Positions 25,067-36,560 are shown, counted from the stretch's first letter. The stretch is DNA of 64,000 nt from Gigantopelta aegis (GCF_016097555.1 NC_054702.1:63836682-63900681), one strand, 5' to 3'. Notes: generated by a model not told the origin, from the sequence alone. A program made the numbers and translations.

Positions 25067-26215
25067 TTTTACAGAACCATTTGTCTTCTTTATTTATATT
25101 TGCCCTGTACTTCTACTCAAAGATCGAATTAGACACAGATAAAAAAAAACTCATTCTACTTTGCATACTGTGAGGATTGCGCTGTCATAAGGTAGTACTA
25201 AACCAAATAACTTCCGGCTGGGTCAACGTTCGAGGTGCACCGAACTTTTGATAGAGAAGTGAACACCACAAGTCCTGTGATTGGTTATAAATGTGAGTGT
25301 GTTGGTTGTAAAAAATAATAGTTCATCTGGGAAAAAAAAAAAAAAGTGCAATTTTATTTCATCTAGTACCAATGTGTCAAGTAGCCTTGTGCTTGAAACA
25401 TGTATGGGGTACCTGTAAAAAAAAAGTACTCGAATTTTGTGCGAAACTAGGGTAGTCATAGACGCTACCCGTTATCTCAGAAACGAGCAGCTTGACCCCC
25501 ATTTTTTTCTGATTCACTTTAAGTGTAAGGGGTGATAGTATTTATATCCGTGGCGTATATGTCGGTTGATACGTTGCAGGTAGGAGTTTTAGCCACATAT
25601 GTTACTATTGTCGTCTATGGGATTTGATTTGGTAGTATACCCCCATAAAGCATTAGGTTTGATAAACAGTCTGACTTGTACAACACGGCCCATCCAAGCA
25701 AGAAGTGACATGGGGAAACTCAATCCATTGGTTGGTAGCTAAAGTCACCTTTGCAGTTAATCATTTGGTATAATTGTAGTGAAGGAAAGGTCATTGGCAA
25801 TAAAGACGAACTGGTTTAACAAGCATCTCTTCATTACCCAAAATAAAGACAGTAAAAGAACAAACTTGTTTGTTACATTAAACTTGGAATTGTAAAAAAG
25901 TAAAATTGTAATAAAGATAATATTTGATGGTATTTTTTATTTTGATTACCGTTTATTAATCTTTGATCTTTCTACATCCTGCTGTATATATTTTGTATTA
26001 AAATACCAAACACTAATTTTTTTAATTTTTTTCTGCTTAGGATTGTTCCAGCACTGATTACAAGTTATTATATTTCATTAATGTAAACAACAAACACCGT
26101 TTTAAAATAATGATTTTAAGCAAACTTGGTTCACCAAATAAAGATTGAAGAAAACCACAGAAGAGTTATGTAAAATTATTAAAGCAATCTAAAACGAAGC
26201 CTTGACAAAGTCTGT
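25067..26215. other. No gene seen (1.1 kb)
   Basis: AT-rich; A runs at 25331-25345 only. Confidence 0.4.
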
Positions 26216-26221
26216 TGTTTG

Positions 26222-26558
26222 AGTAGGCATGACGTAGCCCACTGGTACAGCGCTCCCTTGATGCGCGATCAGTATGGCATCGATCCATGTCAGTGGGCCC
26301 ACTGCACTATTTCTCATTCCAGCCAGTGCACCACGACTGGTATTGCAAAGGCCATGGTATGTACTACCCTGTCTGTGGGATGGTGCATATAAAAGATCCC
26401 TTGCTGCTAATCGAAAAGAGTAGCCCATGAAGTGGCGACAGCGGGTTTCCTCTCTCAATATCTGTATGGTCCTTAACCATTTGTCTGAAGCCATATAACC
26501 GTAAATAAAATGTGTTGAGTGCGTCGTTAAATAAAACATTTCCTTCCTTCCTTCCAGT
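26222..26558 (+). mobile_element. SINE-I, head H1, tail T1
   Basis: Full-length but diverged in the head (GACGTAGCCCACTGGTACAG). The core and T1 tail GTGCGTCGTTAAATAAAACA are well kept, with a (TTCC)n end. Confidence 0.88.
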
Positions 26559-26953
26559 ACCTGGTAACACCAATGACAGGTAACACCAGTGACAAAATAA
26601 GTAAATAATTAATTCATGCTCTCTAAAGAAACAGTTGAAAAAACTAAAAAAGTAACAGACATACGATGTCTATAATAACATATAAAAAGTTTCTTAAAAT
26701 GCTACGACAGGATGATATTATTAATAAGGTATTATTAAAGACAACAAACCTTGTTTTTATATATAAATACAAAAGAAATTGTGTAGGGATATAAAAGTTA
26801 CAATTTCTGTAAAATGACCCACGTACAAAGCTCAGTATTAAGGAAGTGTATCTAAAATAGCCCTTGCTGTTTGTAGAAAAGCGGAGCTAGCGTTCGTTAA
26901 AGACATATTTCATTCCATTCATAAATTGTTTACCATTTCAACGATTCAGTCAG
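26559..26953. other. No gene seen
   Basis: AT-rich spacer with no recognised element. Confidence 0.4.
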
Positions 26954-27850
26954 TGTCGGGACGTAGCCCAGTGGTAAGACACTCGCTTGGTCCGCGGTCG
27001 GTCTAGGATCGGTGGTCCCATTTGGCTATTTCTCGTTCCAGCCAGTGCACCACGGCTTGTATATCAAAGGCCGTGGTGTGTGCTTTATTGTCTGTGGGAT
27101 GGTGCATATAAAAGACCCCTTGCTACTAATGGAAATATGTAGCGGGTTTCCTCTCCAAAATCTCGCTCCAGCTAGTGCACCACGACTGGTACATCAAAGG
27201 CCGTGGTATGTACTACCCTGTCTCTGGGATAGTGCATATAAAAGAACCCTTGCTGCTAATCGAAAAGAGTAGCCCATGAAGTGGAGACAGCGGGTTTCCT
27301 TTCTCAATATCTGTGTGATCCTTAAAGGGACAGACCGTAGTTTCAACCCGTGAAAATTAACACTAAGTTTAGTTAATCTACAAACCTGTAACACATTTGG
27401 ATAAAGTTACAATTGAGTGAAACATGAGTCTGTGACTTTGAAATGGTGAAATACCCTCTAAAAATAGAAACTCGACTCCATTACTGTTAGTACTCAGCTA
27501 CATGTGCATTTTTAAAAATACGACAAATGCATTTTCTGATATTAAAAACACCAAGATGACCAAATACACTTCAAATGTACGGAAATTGATAATCTAACCC
27601 ATAAAATCTAAGTAAAGTATGATTTCAGTTATCAAAAACAGATATAATAGTAAAAAATATGCCTTAGTGTATAAAAACTAGGGTGTGTCTCTTTAACTTT
27701 ATGTTTGACGCCATATAAACCGTACATAAAATGTGTTGAGTGCGTCGTTAAATAAAACATTTCTTTCTTTCCTCTCCAAAAGTATATCAAAATTACCAAA
27801 TGTTTGACAACTAACAGCCATTGATTAATAAATCAATGTGCTCTAGTGTT
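26954..27850 (+). mobile_element. Three-level nest: SINE in SINE, MITE in inner SINE
   Basis: The outer SINE-I (H1, T2) is split into 26954-27160 and 27782-27850 by an inner 5'-truncated SINE-I (27161-27769, T1), proven by the 12-bp direct repeat TCCTCTCCAAAA (27149-27160 and 27770-27781). The inner SINE is itself interrupted by the TTAA-type MITE at 27322-27696. This gives an order of insertion: outer, inner, MITE. Confidence 0.9.
27322..27696. mobile_element. TTAA-target MITE inside a SINE
   Basis: Ends TTAAAGGGACAGACCGTAG and (inverted) CTAGGGTGTGTCTCTTTAA. The SINE consensus at this point reads GGTCCTTAACCATATG with one TTAA; here TTAA occurs on both sides, so the duplicated target is TTAA. 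piggyBac, Kolobok and Sola3 families use TTAA; the parent is not determined. Confidence 0.85.
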
Positions 27851-28696
27851 AAGCTAACTTTGAACAATTCAGTAGACCTGCGACTGTAAATGGAATGACG
27901 GTCAGAACCCGGATTCAAATATCCACATTACGAAATGAATGAAAGGTTAACATTATATCATTGTATCGGGTGAATAGAAAAAAACAGCCCTCTACATTGT
28001 AACCGATCTGGTCGCATATGCCTTTTTTTTCAATTGGCGGCTAAAACATTTCATACTATCTATATAAAAAATACAAGTAGGCGCCATCTGGCTCCTAGAT
28101 GGAAGAGTGAACGTAAAGGGCTGAAAAACCGAACAAACAAACAACAACAAAACAAAAACAAAAACAATAATTAAAAAAACCCAGGCCACCTTTTGACGTT
28201 GAACAGCGGGAAAAGTATGCAACACAATTACATTGAAGACTTGCACATAGATTTATAGCTTACTTTTAATGTCCGTGTTTATCGGTGTCGTTATTTCCTA
28301 ACGTGTAAGTACATGTTTGGCGCGATATGTAGGATTATTCAGGAAACTGTATCTGCCTTGTCACAGATAAAGAGGGGAGGGTAAGAACAGAACCAGGAAC
28401 AGTAAAACACAGTAAAGCACTAATAAACTAAATAGGGAACCTTTTCGTATACCACGCAACCCTCCCCGTAACATCGCTAGTTACGGCCCTGTTCTACCAT
28501 CGACCCTGTAATGCAAAACTTTTCCTGGGAATAAAATTTCTTAAGAATTACACTCTGCATACGTTTATGATAATTACATGATATTTTCTATTGCGGTTGC
28601 TATTCTATTTTAAAAAGAAAGAAAAACAAACAAACATAATATATATAAATATTAAAAGTGAAGTCTCTTCGTGACTTATAAACGACTAATTTGAAA
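27851..28696. other. Upstream region of ChaC copy A
   Basis: No repeat recognised. A TATA-like TATATAAAT lies at about 28642-28650, some 47 nt before the ATG, and GTGACTTATAAACGACTAA just after it resembles the 5' leader of copies B and C (GTGAGTTATAAACGATAAAA). The TGATGCAAT element of B and C was not found here. Confidence 0.35.
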
Positions 28697-28879
28697 ATGA
28701 ATTGCGAAAAGTTGTACGATAAGATTTTAAAAGTTAACTCGACCATATGGGTGTTCGGTTACGGATCGCTGTTGTGGAAACCCAACTTCGAGCACAAGTC
28801 GAGACGGGTGGGTTACATCCGAGGGTTTGTGCGAAGATTTTGGCAGGAAAACACAACGTACAGAGGAACACCGGATGCG
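28697..28879 (+). CDS. ChaC copy A, exon 1 (gamma-glutamylcyclotransferase)
   Basis: First coding exon of a ChaC-family enzyme, which cleaves glutathione to 5-oxoproline and Cys-Gly in the cytosol. It encodes residues 1-61. WVFGYGSLLW (18-27) is the glycine-rich substrate-loop signature of the family, followed by RVGYIRGFVRRFW (37-49), closer to vertebrate CHAC1 than CHAC2 by eye. The ATG was chosen because NCxKL after it is shared with copies B and C. It ends in a complete codon before GTAAAG, so the junction is phase 0. Ends TPDA where B and C have TPNE. Copy A is the most diverged of the three. Confidence 0.93.
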
Positions 28880-28949
28880 GTAAAGTATTAAAAATAAATA
28901 AATAATTAAAGAACTTTTTTTTCCTTCCATAGCTCATTTTGTTTGTTCA

Positions 28950-29226
28950 AGAGGTTTTTGTTTATCGACACCACATTGGTTTATTAATCATCGGCTATTG
29001 AATGTCAAACGTTTGGCAATTTTGACATATAGCCTAGTCTTAGAGAGGAAACTCGCTACCTTTTTCCATTAAGAAGCAAAGAATCTTTTATATATGCACT
29101 GTCCCACAGACATGATAGTACATACCACGGCCTTTGATATATTAGTCATGGGTCCACCGACGGAGATCGATCCCAGACCGACCGCGCGTGAAGCGAGCGC
29201 TTTACCACTGGGCTACGTGTCGCCTC
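28950..29226 (-). mobile_element. SINE-I, head H1, tail T2 (in copy A intron 1)
   Basis: T2 tail, core and H1 head with B box (GGAGATCGATCCCAGACCG on the + strand). Part of the core is missing near 29145. Confidence 0.82.
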
Positions 29227-29997
29227 GAATGTTTGTTCAAAGGCGTCGAAAGCGTTGGACCAGAGATGGAAGGGTTCACTGCCAACCAACTCTGTACTTG
29301 GAGAGGCCAGTATATACGTTGCCCCACACACCCCACCCCCACCCCCAATTAAAAAGCGATCTCATTATGGATTTGAATGGATTTTCGTTTCACACCAACA
29401 GTTCACAAGAATGACGCTCATAATTTTTCATGTCACTAGAAACTGTTTTAATACAACCAGAGTTCATAATAAACATTCTAAATTGTTATAATGATGATTC
29501 CAATTATGATAGTTGCAATTGACATTTTGCTATTTTTACATTTATTTAAATATATAACTACAAATTGATCAATCCAGGACATAATCTTTGCGTAGTTAAC
29601 TCGAGAATTTAGATGTGTAATGTTCTGCCACAAGGCGTAAACAGTGATTTCCTTGAAAAAGAAAAGTACACAGAATTTTATTTTTCTGGTTTGAATTCAT
29701 AGCAGTTTATAGCTTCTCTTTCTATAGTATCATTTTCTCTCGCTTTTTTAACTGATCGCAAATAATTATGAATAAATGTATAAATGTAACGTCTCGAGAA
29801 TAACCTATCGATCATACTCTATTGATACCTGGCATTTAAAAAAAACGTTTTCTTCCATCAGTAAATAAAATTATTCGTTTATAGTTTTGGTGGGAATGTA
29901 ATTGATAGTATAACCTTTAAAAAAAAAATCATAATATATGAATGCGATTTACATTTGGGTGGAATTGGGGAGGGGTGGGCAATGCATAATCTTCATC
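29227..29997. other. Intron 1 of copy A, nothing recognised
   Basis: AT-rich intronic DNA without clear elements. Confidence 0.4.
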
Positions 29998-30002
29998 CTT
30001 TA

Positions 30003-30218
30003 CAGTGGCGGATCTAAGGGGTGGGATGTCCAGGGGCCCGCTCCCCCCCCCCCCCCCCCCCCAGTTTTGCATCAGTTATAAATATATTGTTTTTTTATTT
30101 TTTACGTTGGTGAATCCCAGGTATTCCTTCGGGAACGTTTGTGACCTTCGGCCACATGTCATTGGACCCTCCCCCCCTCCCCCCTTCCCCCCCAATTGAT
30201 TTTCTGGATCCGCCACTG
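30003..30218. mobile_element. MITE, CAGTGGCGGATC ends, CTTTA target duplication
   Basis: Ends CAGTGGCGGATCTAAGG and (inverted) CTGGATCCGCCACTG; poly-C blocks lie just inside both. Flanked by CTTTA (29998-30002 and 30219-30223). 216 bp, non-coding, the clearest member of its group here. Confidence 0.88.
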
Positions 30219-30295
30219 CTTTATATCATATATACGAGTAGTTTCCCACAGGCAGGACAGCACCACGGCCTTTTAAATACTTGCTGAGTAGATTA

Positions 30296-30512
30296 TACCG
30301 GCCTTGGTGGTGTTGTCGTTAAACCAGTACCGGCTCTCACCCAGAGCGAGTTTAAACGACTCGATGGGTAGGTGTAAGACCACTACACCATCTTCTTTCT
30401 CACTGACCACTAACAACTAACCCACTGCCCTGGACAGACAGCCCAGATAGCTAAGATGTGTGCCTAGGACAGCGTGTTTGAACCTTAATTGGATATATGC
30501 ACGAAAAGTCAG
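30296..30512 (+). mobile_element. SINE-II copy
   Basis: Starts ACCGGCCTTGGTGGTGTTGT, contains GTGTAAGACCACTACACC and CACTGCCCTGGACAGACAG, and ends CCTTAATTGGATATATGCAC. A small SINE-I scrap (CCCACAGGCAGGACAGCACC) precedes it. Confidence 0.75.
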
Positions 30513-30564
30513 TTAAAATGAAATTAAATGAGTAGATTATATTAAGGCGCAAATTTGTCGGTAA

Positions 30565-31320
30565 TCAGTATGCGTATACGTACACACGTAATCAGTATGC
30601 GTATACGTACACACGTAATCAGTATGCGTATTTGGGCCACCATGAATCTAAAATATTGGACTCGAGTACTCGGGATTCAAACTCGACCCGGATCCGAGTA
30701 CCCGACACCTACACTAAATGCTAATGAGACTAAGGAATAAAGTAAAATGGTAACATGCATCTTGATGGTAAATTATGCCATTGTATTGCATTCCACACAT
30801 TCGACGTTTGGTTTTCCTCCATGTGTTATAGCCATATAACCGGCGGCAAGCATATGGCAAAATTACGTAAAAAATTAAATTAAATGAGAGTGCTCTTCCT
30901 TGCACTTGCTAGACTCGACCCGTGTTCGAGTACTCGAGTACTCATGGAGACCCTAATGCGTATACGTACAGACGTAATCAGAATGCGTATACGCACACAC
31001 GTAATCAGTATGCGTATAAGTAGACACGTAATCAGTATGCGTATACGTACACACGTAATCAGTATACGTACACACGTAATTAGTATGCGTACACACGTAA
31101 TCAGTATACCTATACGTACACACATAATCAGTATGCGAATGCGTACACGTAATCAGTATGCGTATATGTACACACGTAATCAGTATGCGTATACGTACAC
31201 ACGTAATCAGTATGCGTATACGTACACACGCAATCAGTATGCGTACATACGTAATCAGTATGCGTATACGTACACACGTAATCAGTATGCGTATGAGTAC
31301 ACGTAAACAATATGCGTATA
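30565..31320. repeat. 26-bp minisatellite, GTAATCAGTATGCGTATACG
   Basis: Units of about 26 bp (GTAATCAGTATGCGTATACG then TACACAC) occur three times at 30565-30640 and about 14 times at 30955-31320, separated by unrelated DNA. The unit contains the palindrome GCGTATACG-type core, so long frames are open on both strands through it; these are by-products. Confidence 0.9.
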
Positions 31321-31443
31321 CGGTGCCATTTAGAGAGGACAGTAGACACAACGACTTTTGATGTACCAGTTAGGACGGGGGGGGGGGCAAGTGAATCACT
31401 GACGATCGATCCCTCGACCCTTATATAATATTATACTATTACT

Positions 31444-31545
31444 ACCTCGTCGGTGTTTCCATCGGGCTACTTCTCGTTCCATCCAGTGCACGACGACTGG
31501 CACATCAAAGGTCGTGGTGTGTTCTACACAGGACAGTGACTTGAC
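31444..31545 (+). mobile_element. SINE-I fragment (end of head and start of core)
   Basis: CGTCGGTGTTTCCATCGGGC and CACATCAAAGGTCGTGGTGT match the head-core junction of H1 copies; the rest is absent. Confidence 0.65.
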
Positions 31546-31587
31546 CACATTGAATTCACTGTTAGCGTCGTAATGTCTGTGTCACGT

Positions 31588-31893
31588 TTGTTTTGTTTAA
31601 CGACACCACTACAGCATATTGATTTATTAATTATCGGCAATAGGATGTCAAACATTTGGTAATTCTGACATATAGTCTTAGAAAGGAAACCTGGTACATT
31701 TTTCCATTGGTAGCAAAGGATATTTTACATGCACCATCCCATATACAGGATAGCACATACCATGGCCTTTGATAGACTAGTCGTGGTGCAATGGCTGGAA
31801 CAAGAAATAGCTCAGTGAGCACATTGACGTGAATCGATCCTACACCGAGTACGCATAAGGCGAGCGCTTTACCACTGGGCTACGTTCCGCCCC
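31588..31893 (-). mobile_element. SINE-I, head H1, tail T2
   Basis: Full-length diverged copy: T2 tail, core, and an H1 head ending GCTACGTTCCGCCCC on the + strand. Confidence 0.85.
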
Positions 31894-31992
31894 TTAATGT
31901 CTTTATAAAAACAAACGTAGGCTAATGTTAATTAAATGTCAGTATGCGAGAATGGAGGTCAGCAACATGGGTAACTTCGTGACATTAGGAAA

Positions 31993-32316
31993 AAAGAAAT
32001 GTTTTATTTAATGACGCACTCAATACATTTTATTAACAGTTATATGGCGTCAGACATATGGTTAATGATCACACAGATATCAAGAGAGAAAACCCGCCGT
32101 CGCCACTTCATGGGCTACTCTTTTCGATTAGCAGCAAGGGATATTTTAAATGCACCATTCCCACAGATAGGGTAGTACATACCACAGCCTTTGATATACC
32201 AGTCGTGGTGCACTGGCTGGAACGAAAATTAACCCACTGGGACCACCGACGGGGATCGATCCCAGACCGACGGCGCATCGAGCGAGCGCATAACCACTTG
32301 GCTACATCCCGCCCTT
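31993..32316 (-). mobile_element. SINE-I, head H1, tail T1
   Basis: Full-length copy (AAATGTTTTATTTAATGACG tail to TACATCCCGCCC head). Confidence 0.88.
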
Positions 32317-32396
32317 TTCATAACATTAGATAACCGTTCTGGTTACAGTCACTCTTTTCTGCTAAAGTTGCTGTGGTTCCTAAAAAAAATTCCATT

Positions 32397-32683
32397 GGTA
32401 TATATGTTACAGGAAATATGTATTATCAGGAAATATGTATAATTCCTGAAAATTTCAGGAAATATGTGTAATGTGTAATTGGTTTTCTCATCAGAACGAT
32501 TTCAGGAAATATGTATAATTTTCACCATCAGATTTCAGGAAATAAATATTATGTATAATTACTGGAAATTTCAGGAATTACACATATTTCCTGAGTGAAT
32601 CAGACATTACACATATTTCCTGAAATTTTCAGGAATTATACATATTTCCTGATAATACATATTTCCTGTAACATATATACACC
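32397..32683. repeat. 287-bp palindrome built from TTTCAGGAAATATGTATAAT units
   Basis: The left arm (about 32397-32477) and right arm (about 32603-32683) are near-perfect inverted copies, both made of a repeated 20-bp unit with core CAGGAAATATGTAT. More units fill the loop. No target duplication was identified. A foldback element or hairpin satellite fits; no coding capacity. Confidence 0.85.
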
Positions 32684-33362
32684 TGGAAATGAATTAAGCA
32701 CCACCAAGTTTTGGTCATGTACTTGTACTTAGCAAGTACTTTGACCATTGATATGGAAAAAGATGGACTGAACTGACATAGCATCAATATTTAATGAATT
32801 CTAATGGAAAAGACAGAAACCGTAAATATGCATGAAAACGTATGGTAATTATTAATTATTCATGCCATCTCGGTAAAATTTCTCGATTTTAAATTGAAAA
32901 TACCAGAAGCATGTGCAGAAGGGCGAGTAATCGCGGTTGTTCGTTAGGCTGGCTTTTGCGCCTAATGTTAGATGAATGTGATGTGATCGAGGGCGACGGT
33001 GCCAGTCTAATACTTCGCGAACGCTTGGCTTCCTGAACACGTACTAGTACAACCCCTGACAACGTGGACAGCTGTTTCTAGGCGCCTTTTTTGTTTGCAA
33101 TACAATTTCGGTGGTGCGTGATTCATTTCCGTGTGTATATTGTTACTACAAGTCGCATTGTAAGTGTAAGTAGAGATCGAACAATTCCATAATAGACGAG
33201 CTAGCGGGCTTTGGAAACCTGTCTTGGAAATATTTCCGGGGAACTGGGTGGGTGTAATCCAAGAGAGAGAGAAAGGGGTGTTTGAACCTTTTGTGGAGGT
33301 AAGCACGAGTCACGTGGTTGACTGCATGTTGATCTAAAAACACAATAAGACGCTAAGGACCA
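32684..33362. other. Intron 1 of copy A, nothing assigned
   Basis: Short minus-strand frames at 33007-33488 run partly into a SINE head and have no recognisable domain. Confidence 0.4.
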
Positions 33363-33950
33363 GCGGCCTATTTCACAAAACATCGTAAGTTTACGTCTTC
33401 GACTAGCAAGGGACGGGATGTAGCCCAGTGGTAAAGCGTCCGTTTGATGCGCGGTCGGTTTGGGATCGATCCCCGTCGGTGGGCCCATTGGGCTATTTCT
33501 CGTTCCAGCCAGTGCGCCACGACTGGTATATCAAAGGCCGTGGTATTTGCTATCCTGTCTGTGGGATGGTGCATATGAAAGATCCCTTGCTGCATTAGGA
33601 AAAAATGTAGCGGGTTTCCTCTGATGACAACTTGTCAGAATTACCAAATGTTTGACACCCAATAAACGATGATTAGTTAATCAATGTGCTCCAGTGGTGT
33701 CGTTAAACAAAACAAACTTCTTCTGGGTTTTTTCGACTAGCAGTTATACCAGTCATACATTTACAAGCGTTTGGCATCTATTTCACGAAGAAATTTACAT
33801 AATTACAGAAGATTAATCATTTTAAAGACAAAAAGAAAATGAAATACGTGTACTATATTTGTTGTACTATAATAGTAATAAAAAGTGTGGTTTAGTCGTA
33901 GATTTACGTTTACGTGCAAAATTAGGCTTATGATGTTTTGTGTAATTGGA
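33363..33950. mobile_element. Probable foldback element split by a SINE
   Basis: TTTCACAAAACATCGTAAG at 33371 is echoed inverted by CTTATGATGTTTTGTG near 33925-33940. The SINE at 33409-33731 interrupts it. No outer target duplication established. Confidence 0.45.
33409..33731 (+). mobile_element. SINE-I, head H1, tail T2, 11-bp target duplication
   Basis: Flanked by TTCGACTAGCA (33398-33408 and 33732-33742). Clean H1 head, core and T2 tail; probably young. Confidence 0.92.
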
Positions 33951-34150
33951 CTCTGAACTGAGTGGAATTAAATACGTACTCTTATCTAACAGGCAATTGG
34001 TTGATTAAAAACAAAATTAAAATATAATTTAACTGAATACTATTAGACAATGTTCCCACAACATATTACAATGGGATAGAAATGTGAATGTGCTAATATG
34101 TTTTATAAAGTGTATTTTTATTATTATTTAAAATTTTAAACTAGTTACCT

Positions 34151-34325
34151 CCCGCTTTTGTTTGTTTTCTTTTATATGTTTTTGTTTTGTTTTGTTTTTT
34201 GTTTTGTTTTGTTTGTTGTTGGGGGGGGGGGGGGGGGGGAGGTTTTTTTTGTTTGTCTGTTGGTGGGGTTTGTTTGGGGGAGGGGGTGTTTGTGTTTGTT
34301 TTGGTTTGTTTTTTTATTATATTTT
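34151..34325. repeat. G/T homopolymer-rich tract just upstream of exon 2
   Basis: GTTTT repeats and a G run of 18. Located 70-240 bp before the copy A exon 2 acceptor. Confidence 0.8.
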
Positions 34326-34397
34326 TTTGTCAGTGAAAGACGGATTGAAGACGGCTTGGAAGACATTCATTAAATATAACTTGTATTTGTTTTACAG

Positions 34398-34433
34398 CCT
34401 GGACGTGTGGCCAATCTGGTGGAATCAGACGGG
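34398..34433 (+). CDS. ChaC copy A, exon 2 (36-nt micro-exon)
   Basis: Encodes PGRVANLVESDG (residues 62-73), the segment that in vertebrate ChaC proteins reads PGRVVTL and follows the first exon's RG motif. Bounded by TTTTACAG and GTACGT with phase 0 at both ends, so skipping would keep the frame but remove twelve conserved residues. The same 36-nt exon recurs in copy B. Confidence 0.9.
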
Positions 34434-34476
34434 GTACGTTGGAATAAAAAATACATTGTTTTGCATTGAATTAATA

Positions 34477-35223
34477 TTAAAGCCGCACACCCTAGTTCCA
34501 TCCAGCGAAAATAAATTATAATTTGGTTAATCTACAAACCTGTAACACACTTAGATCACGTTTTTATCAAATGGAGTGAAAAAGCAGGTTTTATATCGAT
34601 AAATACCATGGGAATCCCCATGTCCCAATTGCTTGAAATAATTTTGAAAGTTAGTATTCTGATGTCACCGGTAGATGTCGCTCGAAGCACAACAATGCCT
34701 ACGTCACAACAAATTTCAAAGAGTGCGCACAGACTTGGGGTGCGTTCTTTTCACCTCTCCTGGACATGTTCCAACTGTTCTGTCCTGGTTGTACCCCCTC
34801 TCCAGATATCGTAAGACTTAGCAAAATTATTGGTTTTAAGGGTTTGTAACGTTTTGTATTGAGACTTACTTGTCTGAACTTTATTGTTACTGAAAATGTT
34901 CACGAACTGTGAAGAAAAATCTCACAAATGAACAACAACATATCGGATGTTGATTGCGCGAACCGTGCACGAGAAAACAAACCGAACCAAAATGATAACG
35001 GTCACGTGGTATACCAACATCTGTGACGTTTACACAGGAAGATTCCCTCTAAAAATAGATTGGACCTCGCTTGCTTAACGGTTTTTTCTCGACAGCACGT
35101 CTTGTGAAAAAATGCAAAAAATGCATTTCGTGGTTTTACAAACATCAGGATTACCGGGTTTAATAGCGAAAAACAACGCCGTAATGGTTAACAAATAGCC
35201 GTAACTAGGGTGTGTCCCTTTAA
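34477..35223. mobile_element. TTAA-target element, 0.75 kb (intron 2 of copy A)
   Basis: Ends TTAAAGCCGCACACCCTAG and (inverted) CTAGGGTGTGTCCCTTTAA. Inside, GGTTAATCTACAAACCTGTA near 34523 matches the shorter members at 27322 and 56982. Longer than the others and without a transposase frame. Confidence 0.75.
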
Positions 35224-35757
35224 TTGACTTCTGTTTATATTCATACATATTTAAAAAATATACATTTCCCATTTCCTGAGATAACTTTTTTAATATGAAC
35301 GTAAAATATACATAATATAAATATGAAATATATGCTTCTCACAGCGGCATGTGTTCAAACCGTGCTGACCGTAAGGTAGAGGTAAATTTGGGCTTTAATG
35401 TTTTAAATTTTAAATTCGTGTATCTCTAACTTCAAGACATTGACCCAAGTTTCCGTGATACGTACCTTTTGTTTCCCATAAAATTAATTTTGAGTTTTTG
35501 AGTACAAACACCAAGATGACCAGAAACACACTGGATTTGTCAAAATTTATAATTTTAACAAATTCTAACCTTAGTGATTAGAAAAGGTCAATGCGTTTTA
35601 ACCAAAAAATGTAAATCTTTTCATGATAATTTAACCTCTATATGGACTTCTGTTGTTCTCTTACCCATGACTCCAACCCATTCCCCACAAAATCCTATGG
35701 TCATCTTGATAGTGGTCTAATTGTATCTGTATGTTGTTAATATAAAGTAGGCCTAAA
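35224..35757. other. Intron 2 of copy A; MITE interior scrap
   Basis: CACCAAGATGACCAGAAACA near 35510 matches an internal stretch of the TTAA-target family (27550). Otherwise unassigned. Confidence 0.4.
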
Positions 35758-36560
35758 AAATCTACCTACCTACCTACCTACCTACCTACCTACATAGTAC
35801 TTACTCACCTACATATGTCTCTACCTACTTTCGTACCTATCATCATAAATATCTAACCTACCTACCTACCTACCTACATAGTACTTACCTACATATGTCT
35901 CTACCTACTTTCGTACCTATCATCATAAATATCTAATCTACCTACCTACCTACCTACATAGTACTTACCTACATATATCGCTACCTACTTTCGTACCTAT
36001 CATCATAAATATCTAACCTACCTACCTACCTACCTACATAGTACTTACCTACATATGTCTCTACCTACTTTCGTACCTATCATCATAAATATCTAACCTA
36101 CCTACCTACATAGTACTTACCTACATATGTCTCTACCTACTTTCGTACCTATCATCATAAATATCTAACCTACCTACCTACCTACCTACATACATAGTAC
36201 TTACCTACATATGTCTCTACCTACTTTCGTACCTATCATCATAAATATCTAACCTACCTACCTACCTACATAGTACTTACCTACATATGTCTCTACCTAC
36301 TTTCGTACCTATCATCATAAATATCTAACTTACCTACCTACCTACATAGTACTTACCTACATATGTCTACCTACTTTCGTACCTATCATCATAAATATCT
36401 AACCTACCTACCTACATAGTACTTACCTACATATGTCTCTACCTACTTTCGTACCTATCATCATAAATATCTAACCTACCTACCTACATAGTACTTACCT
36501 ACATATGTCTACCTACTTTCGTACCTATCATCATAAATATCTAACCTACCTACATACTTA
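35758..36560. repeat. About 10-unit minisatellite with (CTAC)n starts
   Basis: Each unit is a variable (CTAC)n run, then ATAGTACTTACCTACATATG, TCTCTACCTACTTTCGTACC and TATCATCATAAATATCTAAC. Unit length varies from about 70 to 95 bp, mainly from the tetranucleotide run. The constant parts are nearly identical, implying recent homogenisation. Confidence 0.92.

Noticed and set aside
30884-31306. 140-codon frame of repeating RNQYAYT units, also open on the other strand
   Set aside because: A minisatellite whose unit lacks stops in several frames; no sign of selection for protein.
32397-32683. Cluster of STAT-like TTC-N2-GAA sites
   Set aside because: The match follows from the 20-bp repeat unit and spacing differs from the usual three-base gap; no gene start is nearby.
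35758-36560. Regularly spaced repeats resembling a CRISPR array
   Set aside because: The supposed spacers are themselves identical; the host is an animal and no cas genes exist. It is a minisatellite.
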